Assembly (NCBI GenBank): GCA_958296125.1
Contig: OY282444.1
Location: 992,001 to 1,056,000 of the forward strand
Direction of reading: 5' to 3'
From: an uncultured Poribacteria bacterium
GTDB taxonomy: Bacteria; Poribacteria; WGA-4E; PCPOR2b
Length of the DNA stretch: 64,000 bases
Shown in pieces: positions 54,910 to 63,931 of this stretch. Position 1 is the first letter of the stretch, and every line of letters begins with the position of its first letter. A program made the translations under genes and the position numbers. The notes under the pieces are model-generated. The model was not told the DNA's origin, ran no database searches, and saw nothing but the letters and a program-made list of their open reading frames with translations.

Positions 54910-55767
54910 TTAAAACAACTCCCCTTGATCAACAATTGGACGAAGCTGATCAACCGCATAATCTACATATTTTTGTTGCGTTTCAATTCCGACATGCGCT
55001 CTGCCCCATTTTTCTGCGGCACAATTCGTCTGTCCACTTCCGGCAAAGATGTCAATTACCGAATCTCCCTTATAAGAGTAAAACTGGATGACCCGTTCTG
55101 CAAGTTCTAACGGAAATGGACACGGATGCAGATTTTCTCGTGGAGCTAATGGACGGATTTTCCAGACGTTTTTGCTCTTTTCGCCTTGGTAATCCTTCAG
55201 GTCAATCGCATTTTTCGTTTTCTCTTCATCGCTTCTATTCCAGTAAATGTTGTTCTGACTTTTCTTATCAGCAGGCTTCTGAAAGACAAAAATATATTCG
55301 GCAACCAAACTAGGGTAGTAATATCCGGGATAGGGATGCTGTAACAAAACCCCTGATCGTCTATCCCTCGCAACTGGCTTTTCCCAGATAATATCCTCCT
55401 TGAATTGCCACCCAATATCTTCAAGCCAACTGACAAGATGAAACGGGAGCGCGGTGCGTGTGCCGTTCCATAAGACCGGGGCAATATTTACCACATTGTG
55501 TCCCCCCGGCTTTGTAATTCGCAGCAACGCCTTGAACCGATTAACCAGAAAAAACCGATATTCCTCGTAGGATATATCTTCTCGTTCCCATCGCGCTTGG
55601 GTGCCGTGCAGTTTTTCAATATGTGCATCGTAATTGATTGCGTTCAGGTAGGGAGGCGAGGTAAACTCAAGCATAAAATGGTTGTCAGGAAAATTATCCA
55701 TGACTGAGAGACAATCCCCTTTGATAATCCGCCCGTTACCAATTTTGATTTCTTCTAAGGCTGCCAT
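54910..55767 (-). CDS. DNA methyltransferase (N4-cytosine type, TSPPY)
   Basis: A 285-residue methyltransferase. Motif IV is FTSPPYLNAINYD, the SPPY signature typical of N4-cytosine enzymes, and motif I is DIFAGSGQTNCAAEKWGR near the end. The start at 55767 is the ATG that begins MAALEEIKIG; the open frame extends upstream without support. It is the first gene of the remnant and ends 28 bases before the endonuclease remnant. Two methyltransferases of different type in one system are seen in some type II systems. Confidence 0.85.
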   Translation of the reverse strand: MAALEEIKIGNGRIIKGDCLSVMDNFPDNHFMLEFTSPPYLNAINYDAHIEKLHGTQARWEREDISYEEYRFFLVNRFKALLRITKPGGHNVVNIAPVLWNGTRTALPFHLVSWLEDIGWQFKEDIIWEKPVARDRRSGVLLQHPYPGYYYPSLVAEYIFVFQKPADKKSQNNIYWNRSDEEKTKNAIDLKDYQGEKSKNVWKIRPLAPRENLHPCPFPLELAERVIQFYSYKGDSVIDIFAGSGQTNCAAEKWGRAHVGIETQQKYVDYAVDQLRPIVDQGELF

Positions 55768-55792
55768 AAGCTTAAAGTGTCTATCAGTTTGT

Positions 55793-56263
55793 CTATTCGT
55801 CAATCTGTCGATACAAATTCGCCATCTCAATCGCCGTGACCGCCGCTTCCGCCCCTTTATTCCCCGCCTTGGTGCCAGCGCGTTCAATCGCCTGCTCAAT
55901 CGTATCAGTGGTGATAACACCATAAATCACGGGAATCCCGGTATTCAAAGAGACCTGCGCGATCCCTTTAGCACTTTCGTTGGCGACAAAGTCGAAGTGC
56001 GGGGTCGCACCACGAATCACTGCACCGATACAGATAACCGCATCATATCGCCCCTTTTCAGCCAGGCGTTTTGCCGTAGTGGGGATCTCAAACGAACCGG
56101 GTGTCCAGTAGATGTCTACATCGTCCTCGCCCACCCCGTGACGTTTGAGTGCGTCAAGTGCCCCGTCTAATAATTTAGTAGTAATAAAGCTGTTAAATCG
56201 ACTGACTACGATCCCAATTTTCAGGTCAGTACCGATAAGATTGCCTTCGTAGATATTTGGCAT
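55793..56263 (-). CDS. ribH: 6,7-dimethyl-8-ribityllumazine synthase
   Basis: RibH joins the ribityl-aminopyrimidine with dihydroxybutanone phosphate to form lumazine. The 156 residues are normal. It shows [48 protein letters not shown] with the catalytic His, and [16 protein letters not shown]. It is the last gene of a three-gene riboflavin run, 17 bases after ribBA. Confidence 0.96.
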   Translation of the reverse strand: MPNIYEGNLIGTDLKIGIVVSRFNSFITTKLLDGALDALKRHGVGEDDVDIYWTPGSFEIPTTAKRLAEKGRYDAVICIGAVIRGATPHFDFVANESAKGIAQVSLNTGIPVIYGVITTDTIEQAIERAGTKAGNKGAEAAVTAIEMANLYRQIDE

Positions 56264-56280
56264 TGTCCCCCAGTGCCGGA

Positions 56281-57540
56281 TTAGCCCTGAACCATTAGAC
56301 CATCATAACCGTGCACTGTCTCCTCCTTCTCATCGTTGATAGTATCTAACAACAAATGCCCTAGCTTCGTGCGCTTCGTCTCCAAATAATGAAGATTAAA
56401 TGCGTGGGGTTTGGTTTGCAGTGGAATCCGCTCAACAATCTCAAGATTATGCCCTTCCAAACCGCTGACCTTGCGCGGGTTATTTGTCAACAGCCGCATC
56501 TTCTGCACGCCGAGATCCGTCAAAATCTGGGCACCTACGCCGTAATCCCGCAAATCTGGAGGGAAACCAAGCCGTTCATTCGCTTCGACAGTGTCAAGCC
56601 CCTCGCTGTCCTGCAACCGGTAGGCGCGAATCTTGTTCTCAAGTCCCATACCCCGTCCCTCCTGACGCATATAAACTAAGACCCCCCGCCCTTCCTTTTG
56701 GATGAGCATCATCGCCTTCTCCAACTGTTCGCCACAATCGCAGCGCAGCGAGCCGAACACATCCCCGGTGAAACATTGCGAGTGCATCCGGACCAACACC
56801 GGCTCACCGTCCGAAATGTCTCCTTTGATTAATGCGATGTGGGTTTTCTGATCATCAGCACTCTGATACGCATGGAGTCTGAAGTATCCGTGTTTTGTCT
56901 GGAGGTCTGCCTCGGCAACCCGCCTGATAAGCGTCTCCGTTTGCCGTCGGTAAGCGATTAAATCTGCAATGGTGATGAACTTTAGCCCGTATTTTTGAGC
57001 GAACTCAAAGAGTTGCGGCAGGCGTGCCATCGTGCCATCTTCGTTTAAGATTTCGCAGAGAACTCCCGCCGGATAGAGCCCCGCCAGACGTGCCAAATCA
57101 ACCGTCGCCTCTGTATGACCGGCCCGCCGCAAGATGCCGCCCTCCTTTGCCTGCAACGGGAAGATATGACCCGGGCGGACGAAATCCTCCGCTGTCGTCT
57201 CCGGATGGACAAATTTTTGAATCGTATGCGCTCGCTCGTAGGCAGAAATCCCGGTGGTCACATCTTTGGCATCAACTGTTATTGTGAACGCCGTATGCAG
57301 TTGCGCGGTGTTTTCCGAGACCATCAACGGGAGATTCAGCTCTGACAACCGTTCTGCGGTTGCAGGCAAGCAAATCATACCACGCCCATACTTCGCCATA
57401 AAATTAATTGCCTCCGGCGTGGCTTTCTCGGCTGCCATGATTAAATCGCCTTCGTTTTCCCGATCCGGATCATCGGAGACAATAATTATCTCTCCATTTC
57501 GGATTGCTTCAATGGCTTCTGGGATTGTGTTAAACTTCAT
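56281..57540 (-). CDS. ribBA: Bifunctional DHBP synthase / GTP cyclohydrolase II
   Basis: A 419-residue fusion. The N-terminal half (about 1-200) makes 3,4-dihydroxy-2-butanone 4-phosphate, with [16 protein letters not shown] and [14 protein letters not shown]. The C-terminal half opens GTP: zinc Cys residues in [18 protein letters not shown], substrate binding in [18 protein letters not shown]. The ATG at 57540 gives [13 protein letters not shown]; a GTG at 57555 is the longer alternative. Between ribE and ribBA are about 130 non-coding bases with one TTCACGTTTCAC motif. Confidence 0.95.
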   Translation of the reverse strand: MKFNTIPEAIEAIRNGEIIIVSDDPDRENEGDLIMAAEKATPEAINFMAKYGRGMICLPATAERLSELNLPLMVSENTAQLHTAFTITVDAKDVTTGISAYERAHTIQKFVHPETTAEDFVRPGHIFPLQAKEGGILRRAGHTEATVDLARLAGLYPAGVLCEILNEDGTMARLPQLFEFAQKYGLKFITIADLIAYRRQTETLIRRVAEADLQTKHGYFRLHAYQSADDQKTHIALIKGDISDGEPVLVRMHSQCFTGDVFGSLRCDCGEQLEKAMMLIQKEGRGVLVYMRQEGRGMGLENKIRAYRLQDSEGLDTVEANERLGFPPDLRDYGVGAQILTDLGVQKMRLLTNNPRKVSGLEGHNLEIVERIPLQTKPHAFNLHYLETKRTKLGHLLLDTINDEKEETVHGYDGLMVQG

Positions 57541-57620
57541 AGGCGGTGCCTTCACTAGATTGATAATTGAAAAGCTACTTTGAGTTCCGACTGTACTAAT
57601 GAACCAATGAACAACTGGTT

Positions 57621-57632
57621 TTCACGTTTCAC
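57621..57632. repeat. TTCACGTTTCAC motif
   Basis: One copy in the gap between ribE and ribBA; see the copies at 265, 351 and 44736. Confidence 0.55.
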
Positions 57633-57668
57633 ACTTTTTGCGTTTTGCACTTCTTTTTAACATGATCT

Positions 57669-58313
57669 TCAAATATACCCATGTTGCGCTAAGAAATCCA
57701 TATCAATTGATGACCCCTCGGTGGATGGATAGGTCAACAATCGTTCAATATAACGCCCCAATAGATCTACCTCGATATTCACGTGAGCACCGACCCATTT
57801 ATGCCCCAACGTTGTCACCTGCTTGGTGTGGGGGATAAGCGCGATTTCAAAGCCATTGTCAAACAGATTTGAGATTGTCAGGCTGACACCATCAACACAG
57901 ACCGAGCCCTTATACACCACATATCGCATTGTCTCCTGAGAAATCGAAACGCGCATTAAAGATGATGTCCCTTCATCCCGCCAACCGCTAATAGTCCCGA
58001 CCTCGTCAACATGCCCCAAAACGAGATGTCCCCCCAACCGATCCGCCAAGCGCAATGCACTCTCAAGGTTGACCGAATCGCCCGGCTTGAGGGAGCCCAA
58101 GGTTGTGCGCCGTAACGTTTCGGCAGAAACATCTGCTGTGAAATTGTCGTGCGTCAGGTCGGTGATCGTCAGACAGACCCCATCTATCGCAATGCTATCC
58201 CCTACATTTCCATCCGATAACACCTGCGCGGCTGCAATAGTCAGGGATCCCGCCTGTGAGCTGCGCTGAACCCCCTTTACGAGTCCCAACTCCGCAACGA
58301 TTCCTGTGAACAT
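57669..58313 (-). CDS. ribE: Riboflavin synthase alpha chain
   Basis: RibE converts two lumazine molecules to riboflavin. The 214 residues have the two-fold repeat typical of the family. The N-terminal copy begins MFTGIVAELG; GDSIAIDGVCLTI and, in the second copy, KGSVCVDGVSLTI hold the substrate sites. It is the first gene of the run ribE-ribBA-ribH; ribD is not in view. A promoter lies about 80 bases upstream and no FMN riboswitch was seen. Confidence 0.95.
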   Translation of the reverse strand: MFTGIVAELGLVKGVQRSSQAGSLTIAAAQVLSDGNVGDSIAIDGVCLTITDLTHDNFTADVSAETLRRTTLGSLKPGDSVNLESALRLADRLGGHLVLGHVDEVGTISGWRDEGTSSLMRVSISQETMRYVVYKGSVCVDGVSLTISNLFDNGFEIALIPHTKQVTTLGHKWVGAHVNIEVDLLGRYIERLLTYPSTEGSSIDMDFLAQHGYI

Positions 58314-58397
58314 GGCTATCTACTTTGATTCCAATCTCGCTGTTAAGGCCTGTCCCCAAATATTTTTATCAGGGACGTTGATTGTGGGTTAGGTAGT

Positions 58398-58426
58398 ATT
58401 ATAGCATGATCAGAAGTCTCTGTAAA
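58398..58426 (-). promoter_or_regulatory. Near-consensus sigma-70 promoter of the rib operon
   Basis: On the minus strand, TTTACA (58421-58426), a 17-base spacer and TATAAT (58398-58403) preceded by TGC give a strong extended -10 promoter. The leader to ribE is about 78 bases and can form only a short hairpin. This is too short for the usual FMN riboswitch. Confidence 0.75.
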
Positions 58427-58464
58427 CCAAAAATCTGTAAGTCCTAGGGTCATTTAATTCTTCG

Positions 58465-58622
58465 GTCCGTGCCGTCCGTGCCGTCCGTGCCGAGACCAGG
58501 GAGACCGGGGAGACCAGGGACGGGGCAGGATGCCCCGCCTACGATGTAGGCCCCCTCCCCCCGCCCCGATAGATCGGGATGAAGACACTTGCGGGGGGAT
58601 TAAGGGGGGCTTCCCTGGTCTC
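58465..58622. repeat. GC-rich palindromic and tandem repeat cluster
   Basis: This part of a 528-base gene-free region (58314-58841) has three tandem GTCCGTGCC units (58465-58491). GAGACCAGGGA arms at 58492-58502 and 58510-58520 face TCCCTGGTCTC at 58612-58622, and the core CGGGGCA/TGCCCCG stem lies at 58521-58537. It includes the inverse of the dispersed GGCGGGGCATC motif. The rest of the gap holds the rib promoter and nothing else recognisable. Confidence 0.65.
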
Positions 58623-58841
58623 GTGTGCAAGTTCTATCAAAAATAAAGGGGAGTGTCAAAAATTATACAGAAGTAGCATAAGCGGGCATTTTTTCGTTGA
58701 CATCACTCCTTGACCTCACTGAAAATATATGCGAACGCTTCTTGAAATCATAGAGCGGGGAATCAAACGGTTGCTGCGCGACATATTATGGCTCCGTGGA
58801 AAAGTCAGTTTCAAAAACGGAAGGGTAAAGAACAGATACAA

Positions 58842-60626
58842 ATGCAAACAGAAAAATCAATCGACAGCGTCACACTCACTATCATCAATAACTCCCTTGT
58901 CAACACCTGTCGTGAGATGGGTTTGGCGATGATGAAGACCTCATATTCTTCCATCTTTAATGAAGGACTCGACTTCTCCTGTGTCATCTTTGACCGTGAT
59001 GGCGAGATGGTAGCTTATGCGGAGTTTTGTCCCGCCCAGATCGGCGCGATACTCTACACCATGCAGTGGACGATCGCCGAAATCGGTCTGGAGAACTTCA
59101 AGCCTGGCGATGTGGTAATGCACAACGACCCCTATCGCGGCGGTTGTCACATGCCGGAACATACAGTGATTAAGGCAGTCTACCACGACGGTGAGTTATA
59201 CGGATTTATCGGCAACATTGCACATGTTACGGAGATTGGTGGGAAGGCGGTCGGCGGCTTTGCGGCAGATGCCAAGGAGGTATACCAAGAGGGGCTCCGA
59301 CTGCCGCCAGTCAAAATCATCCGAGAAGGGGAGCCCGTTGAGGACATATGGAAAATTATTCTCGAAAACCACCGGACACCGCGCACCTCTTGGGGCGATT
59401 TTCACGCGATGCTCGGATCCCTCAACGTAGCGGAGCGGCGACTCCACGAACTCCTCAACCGCTACGGATTCGATGAAGTGCTCACCGCTGGGAAACAGCT
59501 CATGGACTACTCGGAAGCGCGGATGCGGGCAGAAATCCGAAACATCTCCAACGGTGAGTATCAATTCGATGATTGGATCGAAAATGATGGCGTAGTCCCT
59601 GACAAAAGATATCGAATCAACTGCACAGTCGTCGTGCGAGACGAGGAAATCCTCTTTGATTACAACGGATCAAGCCCCCAAGCGCGCGGTCCATGCAACT
59701 GCACGTATGGTGTGACCGCGTCTGCGACGTTCAACGCAATGCTCAATATCACCGACCAGACCATCCCCCGCAATTCAGGCTGCTATCGTCCAATTCAACT
59801 GATTGTCCCGCCGGGCACCGTCGTGAACGTAAAACACCCCGGGCCCAGTGTCGGGGGCAACTCCGAGATCCACGAGCGGATTGTTGATGTCCTATTCGGC
59901 TGCCTATCAGGTGCTGTGCCGGAGCGCGTCGCCGCGGCAACCGGTGCCAGCTCGTGTAACTTCCTTTTCGGAGGGATACACCCAAATACGGGGCAATATT
60001 ATGCGAATTACCATATCGATGGCTGTGGTTGGGGCGGCAAGGCAACCGGCGACGGAAACCACACGCAGTGCCCGATTAACGGAAATTGCCGAAATACCCC
60101 GGTTGAGGTCTTTGAAACACGCTACCCTTGGCTGACGAAAACATATCGCATCGTCGAGGATTCGGGTGGACACGGTCAGCATCGTGGGGGCTGTGGCAGC
60201 GAAAGGGTTATTGAAGCACTTGCACCGGAAATCACGGTTTCGAGCTTTATGGACAGGCATGAGACAGGGGCATGGGGGCTATTTGGCGGGAAAGAAGGAG
60301 CGAGCGGCGCAGTGCGGATTCGGAAAAACGGGGATGACCATTGGCGGACATTTTCCGAAGTCTATGGAACACCCTCGCCCAACAAATTCGCTGACATCCA
60401 AATCCAAGCTGGCGATGAAATTAGGATTGTCAGTCCAGGGGGAGGTGGCTACGGACCCCCCGAAAAACGGGAGCCGAGCGAGGTGCTGGATGATGTTCGT
60501 GAGGGGTTGGTATCCCCTGAAGAAGCACGGGATATATACGCCGTGCTTCTTGTCCACGAAGCGGGAGATTGGTATATCGATGAAGATACGACAGCCAACC
60601 TGCGCCGCGAAAGGGGGGTATCCTAA
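58842..60626 (+). CDS. Hydantoinase B/oxoprolinase family protein
   Basis: This 594-residue protein matches the HyuB half of ATP-dependent 5-oxoprolinase, N-methylhydantoinase and acetone-carboxylase-like enzymes. It has NDPYRGGCHMPEHTVIKAVY, ARGPCNCTYGVTASATFNAM and the C-terminal GGGGYG loop (VSPGGGGYGPPEKR). The ATG at 58842 gives MQTEKSIDSVTLTI. The usual HyuA partner gene is absent from the window. The downstream small zinc protein overlaps by one base. Substrate unknown. Confidence 0.87.
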   Translation: MQTEKSIDSVTLTIINNSLVNTCREMGLAMMKTSYSSIFNEGLDFSCVIFDRDGEMVAYAEFCPAQIGAILYTMQWTIAEIGLENFKPGDVVMHNDPYRGGCHMPEHTVIKAVYHDGELYGFIGNIAHVTEIGGKAVGGFAADAKEVYQEGLRLPPVKIIREGEPVEDIWKIILENHRTPRTSWGDFHAMLGSLNVAERRLHELLNRYGFDEVLTAGKQLMDYSEARMRAEIRNISNGEYQFDDWIENDGVVPDKRYRINCTVVVRDEEILFDYNGSSPQARGPCNCTYGVTASATFNAMLNITDQTIPRNSGCYRPIQLIVPPGTVVNVKHPGPSVGGNSEIHERIVDVLFGCLSGAVPERVAAATGASSCNFLFGGIHPNTGQYYANYHIDGCGWGGKATGDGNHTQCPINGNCRNTPVEVFETRYPWLTKTYRIVEDSGGHGQHRGGCGSERVIEALAPEITVSSFMDRHETGAWGLFGGKEGASGAVRIRKNGDDHWRTFSEVYGTPSPNKFADIQIQAGDEIRIVSPGGGGYGPPEKREPSEVLDDVREGLVSPEEARDIYAVLLVHEAGDWYIDEDTTANLRRERGVS

Positions 60627-60838
60627 TGGCTCAGTGGGAACCGATTTCTGATGCGCTGTATGCCACACAAATTCACCACTGCGATCTCTGCGGAAAGATG
60701 TTGATCAGATGCCTATGGCGTGTGGAATACGATAGCAAATCCTTAAAGTTTTGCGATGAACAGTGTGAACGGACATGGTTTGACTATTGGTTGCCCCGCT
60801 ACGGTAAGGCACACGGCTTTACGAACGCTGAAGATTGA
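60626..60838 (+). CDS. Small zinc-finger protein coupled to HyuB
   Basis: A 70-residue protein whose ATG overlaps the hyuB stop (TAATG), with AAAGGGGGG upstream. Cys pairs in HHCDLCGK and FCDEQCERTWFDYW suggest a TRASH/MYM-like zinc finger. One-base coupling implies a functional partner of the hydantoinase-B-like protein, for example an accessory or gamma-type subunit, but I know no such subunit by this sequence. Confidence 0.6.
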   Translation: MAQWEPISDALYATQIHHCDLCGKMLIRCLWRVEYDSKSLKFCDEQCERTWFDYWLPRYGKAHGFTNAED

Positions 60839-60893
60839 GAACTAGGCAGTCTGACTTGCTACCGCACGCACCTTCAAATACGCCGATAATCAA

Positions 60894-62378
60894 TTAGCGA
60901 GGAATTTGAGACAGGATTCGTTTCGCCCTCGCTTTCGAGAGATTGTAGGACTGCCAAGGGCTTTCTGAACGCAGCTCCGCCTGTTTATCGCGAAGAAAAG
61001 CTGCTATTTCCTTTCTAGCCATATCTCCATCACCGGCGATGCTCAAATGGGTTAATTCCGGTATCGCATCGTAGGATAACTCCTGCAAATAGTCGTGATC
61101 AATCTTGCCGGTCTTGAAGTATCTATCAATATTGCTCCGCACAATAATTGCGTCAACATTGACATAGTTCAGGGTGGTGTAGATGAGCAGTGCAGCAACA
61201 GCAAAAGCTTTGACCAAAGGCAGCTCCTTCCGCCAAAGTTTGTAAAGGGTAAGTATAAACAGAATAAAAAGAAAGCCAATGAACGTGTGGGCAAAGATCC
61301 TCGCATAGGTGTAACCGTACGCCTCCTCATACAACTTCAATCTCAAATGTGCAGAACAAAGCATAATTACAGTGCAGAGCACGAGAAGGCAGCAGAGTCC
61401 ACGAACGACGCGATCTAACCTTCCGTCGCTCTTTGTGAAGTACAGACCGATCAGCAATATGCTTAGATTAATAACAGTAACAAGGATCAACTCGAAAAAT
61501 CCCCGTCTCGCGTATTCCGCGTAAGTGTAATCAGGAATGGAGCGGATATTTTCCTCACCACCAAAAAGGTATGTAAATTGAATCACACAGAACAGAATGT
61601 AGACAACATTCACCATCACCAGCACCGTAGAAACGATGATAGCGTCCCACGGCCCGATGTCTCCCTTAACAGATTCTGACACCCCTTCCACCCTCCCCTG
61701 TAATACGACCGCCAAATAACCAAACAGTAGCATCGCGATAATCCCAATAGTTGCCGCACGTTGGGCAAAAGGGATAGAACCAATCAATTCCAAAGGCTTG
61801 AGGATATTGGCGATCAGATTTTGAAAAACCGTATCTGCCGCTGCAAGTAATGCGATGACAATGACTAGGAGAGGCGTAGAAATTATCAAACCGATGAGAA
61901 TGTTTTTGAGAATCTTATGCTTCTCAGGTGTGATTTTGTCCGCGATTTTCGCTAGCGCAATAACTTCCAAGAATACCTTGGGCGCATTGTCAAAAATTTG
62001 ACGGAGTAACCCTCCTAAAAAACGGGTGATGAATCGAATGCTAGACCATTCATATCTATAGACAAGTAGCATCGTCTGAAGGAACAGGAGCGGTGGGATT
62101 AGGATAAAATTGAGGATCAGCAATACCGGGTTTGAATGGATGGCGAATGCAGCCGAGAGTAGAAAAATAGGTATAAACAGAAACCAACCCAAGTCAATTT
62201 GAAATGAAATCTGTCTTCGTGAAGCACTCCAAAATAGGCAGTAGAAAACGATGAGGAACAATAGATATGAAACCCCGATCGCCTTTCGATAGAACAGGTA
62301 GTCAAAAACAAGCCCTGCTATGAGCGCGAGAACCGCCAGCAATCGAATTTCTCGCGCTGTGGTGTTTGTGTGCTTCAT
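60894..62378 (-). CDS. DUF4173-like polytopic membrane protein
   Basis: A 494-residue protein with about 12 membrane helices and a cytosolic C-terminal region. It contains YVNVDAIIVRSNIDRYFKTG and YLQELSYDAIPELTHL, the features I remember for the DUF4173/DUF4153 group, whose function is not known. GGTGGA precedes the ATG at 62378. It converges with the small zinc-finger gene 56 bases away. No operon partner is obvious. Confidence 0.75.
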   Translation of the reverse strand: MKHTNTTAREIRLLAVLALIAGLVFDYLFYRKAIGVSYLLFLIVFYCLFWSASRRQISFQIDLGWFLFIPIFLLSAAFAIHSNPVLLILNFILIPPLLFLQTMLLVYRYEWSSIRFITRFLGGLLRQIFDNAPKVFLEVIALAKIADKITPEKHKILKNILIGLIISTPLLVIVIALLAAADTVFQNLIANILKPLELIGSIPFAQRAATIGIIAMLLFGYLAVVLQGRVEGVSESVKGDIGPWDAIIVSTVLVMVNVVYILFCVIQFTYLFGGEENIRSIPDYTYAEYARRGFFELILVTVINLSILLIGLYFTKSDGRLDRVVRGLCCLLVLCTVIMLCSAHLRLKLYEEAYGYTYARIFAHTFIGFLFILFILTLYKLWRKELPLVKAFAVAALLIYTTLNYVNVDAIIVRSNIDRYFKTGKIDHDYLQELSYDAIPELTHLSIAGDGDMARKEIAAFLRDKQAELRSESPWQSYNLSKARAKRILSQIPR

Positions 62379-62459
62379 ACTCCACCTTCACCATTCACCA
62401 TTTTATTGAGAAATAAATCGTTAGTTGTTTAAATCAAGCGCAGAAACTACGTAATACGC

Positions 62460-62501
62460 AATACGTAAAGAAAAGATCTCACCCATTAACCGTTACGTAT
62501 T
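62460..62501. repeat. AT-rich inverted repeat
   Basis: AATACGTAA at 62460-62468 and TTACGTATT at 62493-62501 form a 9-bp stem in the 189-base gap before the dehydrogenase gene's 3' end. This may be a bidirectional terminator or a small repeat. Confidence 0.45.
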
Positions 62502-62567
62502 ATTTCTTCCGTTCCTCCGATAAGACCAAGACTCAAAGCACTCTGCGTTAAATAAGTCTGTAGCCAT

Positions 62568-63551
62568 CTACCAAGTCAACACAACCCCCAACGACTTATC
62601 GCGTTCATCGCGCAGCAGCCGGTAAGCCTTTCCCGCTTCTGTATAAGGCAATCGGTGTGTGATTAAACGACTCACGTTAAGTTCGCGGCGCTCGATCATT
62701 TTCAAGATCTGACGCCGGTTATATTGCTGCGTCCAAGGAAACGCAGGTGTCGTAACCGTTGGACATTTCGGCTGGTGACACCCAACCAGCGTGAGTTCCT
62801 TCAAGTGGAAATCCATAAAATCCACCTCAACTTTTCGGTGCCAGATCGACCCCAACGCCATAATCCGCCCACCAATCCGCGCCATATCGAATGCCACCGG
62901 CAGCAGCTCCGGATAGCCGGAAGCCTCAATAATTACGTCCAATCCGCGCCCTTCGGCGATGCTTTCAACTTCAGAGCGGAGATCACAGCAGTTCGGATTT
63001 AGAATGTGTGTCGCCCCCGAAGCCTGTGCTACCTCTAACCGCGGATCGCTCAGATCAATTGCAATAAGCATCTCAGCACCCGTTTGTGCTGCAAGCTGCA
63101 ACGCCAACTGACCGACGAGTCCCATCCCTGTAATGCAAGCAAATTCACCAAGTTCAATCCGCGCTTTTCGGACACCGTGCATCGCAACACTTCCAAGTAC
63201 GCCGAAAGTGCCCTCATCGAAGGACACACTATCCGGCAGCTTCGCCAGTGATTGTGGCGAGGCGGAAACCGTTACGTGACTTGCGTGGTGCCCCAGCGAC
63301 AACACACGGTCTCCGATTTCATAGCCCTCCACCCCTTCACCGATCTCGATAATCCGTCCAGTATTTGAGTAACCGGGGGTAAAGTCGTCTGTCCGCCCCT
63401 GTTCTTGCGTGCCGAGCTCCGTTCCCGCGCTAATCAGCGTGGATACCGTCTCGACAAGCACCTCGCCCTTTTCTGGAGAACGAATCTCAGTCGTTTTTGT
63501 TCCAACGCTATTGTCTGGTCTAACAACAACCTGTGTACCTGTTTGTTTCAT
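62568..63551 (-). CDS. Zinc-type alcohol dehydrogenase (MDR superfamily)
   Basis: A 327-residue medium-chain dehydrogenase/reductase. The N-terminus has VLVETVSTLISAGTELGTQ, and the Rossmann fold has CITGMGLVGQLALQLAAQ and IAIDLSDPRLEVAQA, an acidic residue that favours NAD over NADP. Catalytic zinc ligands of classical alcohol dehydrogenases are not obvious, so it may be a zinc-independent or sugar-type oxidoreductase. GAGGT lies seven bases before the ATG at 63551; the open frame goes further without support. It ends in a GVVLTW tail. Confidence 0.8.
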   Translation of the reverse strand: MKQTGTQVVVRPDNSVGTKTTEIRSPEKGEVLVETVSTLISAGTELGTQEQGRTDDFTPGYSNTGRIIEIGEGVEGYEIGDRVLSLGHHASHVTVSASPQSLAKLPDSVSFDEGTFGVLGSVAMHGVRKARIELGEFACITGMGLVGQLALQLAAQTGAEMLIAIDLSDPRLEVAQASGATHILNPNCCDLRSEVESIAEGRGLDVIIEASGYPELLPVAFDMARIGGRIMALGSIWHRKVEVDFMDFHLKELTLVGCHQPKCPTVTTPAFPWTQQYNRRQILKMIERRELNVSRLITHRLPYTEAGKAYRLLRDERDKSLGVVLTW

Positions 63552-63592
63552 TGTATACCTCGCATAAGGATAAAGTTGATGATTTATCGCAA

Positions 63593-63826
63593 CTATCGAC
63601 CGTGCGCTATCTTCGCGCTTGTGTGGTTCAAGACCTTTTCCAATGGACCTGTAGTTAGAGGCGCAAATAGCCTGCCAATTATTAGAATCAGCAGAAGCAG
63701 AAACAACATTTTGGATTTCATGGGACATGATTGAGGATCGGTTAAATGAAGCATCGGAGGGGGGCCAAAGGCGACGGTGTCTCCACTGAAACATTCGGGG
63801 GTGATATATCCTTCTTCCGTTCGCAT
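63593..63826 (-). CDS. Small membrane protein with a strong ribosome-binding site
   Basis: This 77-residue protein is hypothetical. The ATG at 63826 has AAAGGAGG seven bases upstream, one of the best in the window. A polar N-terminus with two Cys and Pro-rich residues precedes one membrane segment (KMLFLLLLILIIGRLF). It lies 41 bases upstream of the dehydrogenase start on the same strand, so the two may be co-transcribed. Function unknown. Confidence 0.55.
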   Translation of the reverse strand: MRTEEGYITPECFSGDTVAFGPPPMLHLTDPQSCPMKSKMLFLLLLILIIGRLFAPLTTGPLEKVLNHTSAKIAHGR

Positions 63827-63902
63827 GGTTTTCCTCCTTTACTGCTTGACTGACAAAAAATCGCAGTTGGGAAAGACTCAGTTTGATTGAACGTGAATGG
63901 GA

Positions 63903-63927
63903 GGGATTGGGGGGTCACCCCAATCCC
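63903..63927 (-). terminator. Strong 10-bp hairpin after the partial gene
   Basis: GGGATTGGGG and CCCCAATCCC pair around a 5-base loop, just after the stop of the minus-strand partial frame. No U-tract follows, so it may be a processing or Rho-assisted terminator. Confidence 0.5.
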
Positions 63928-63931
63928 CCGA

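Noticed and set aside
58314-58400. FMN riboswitch for the riboflavin operon
   Set aside because: The leader is only about 78 bases after a clear promoter and shows none of the conserved riboswitch stems.
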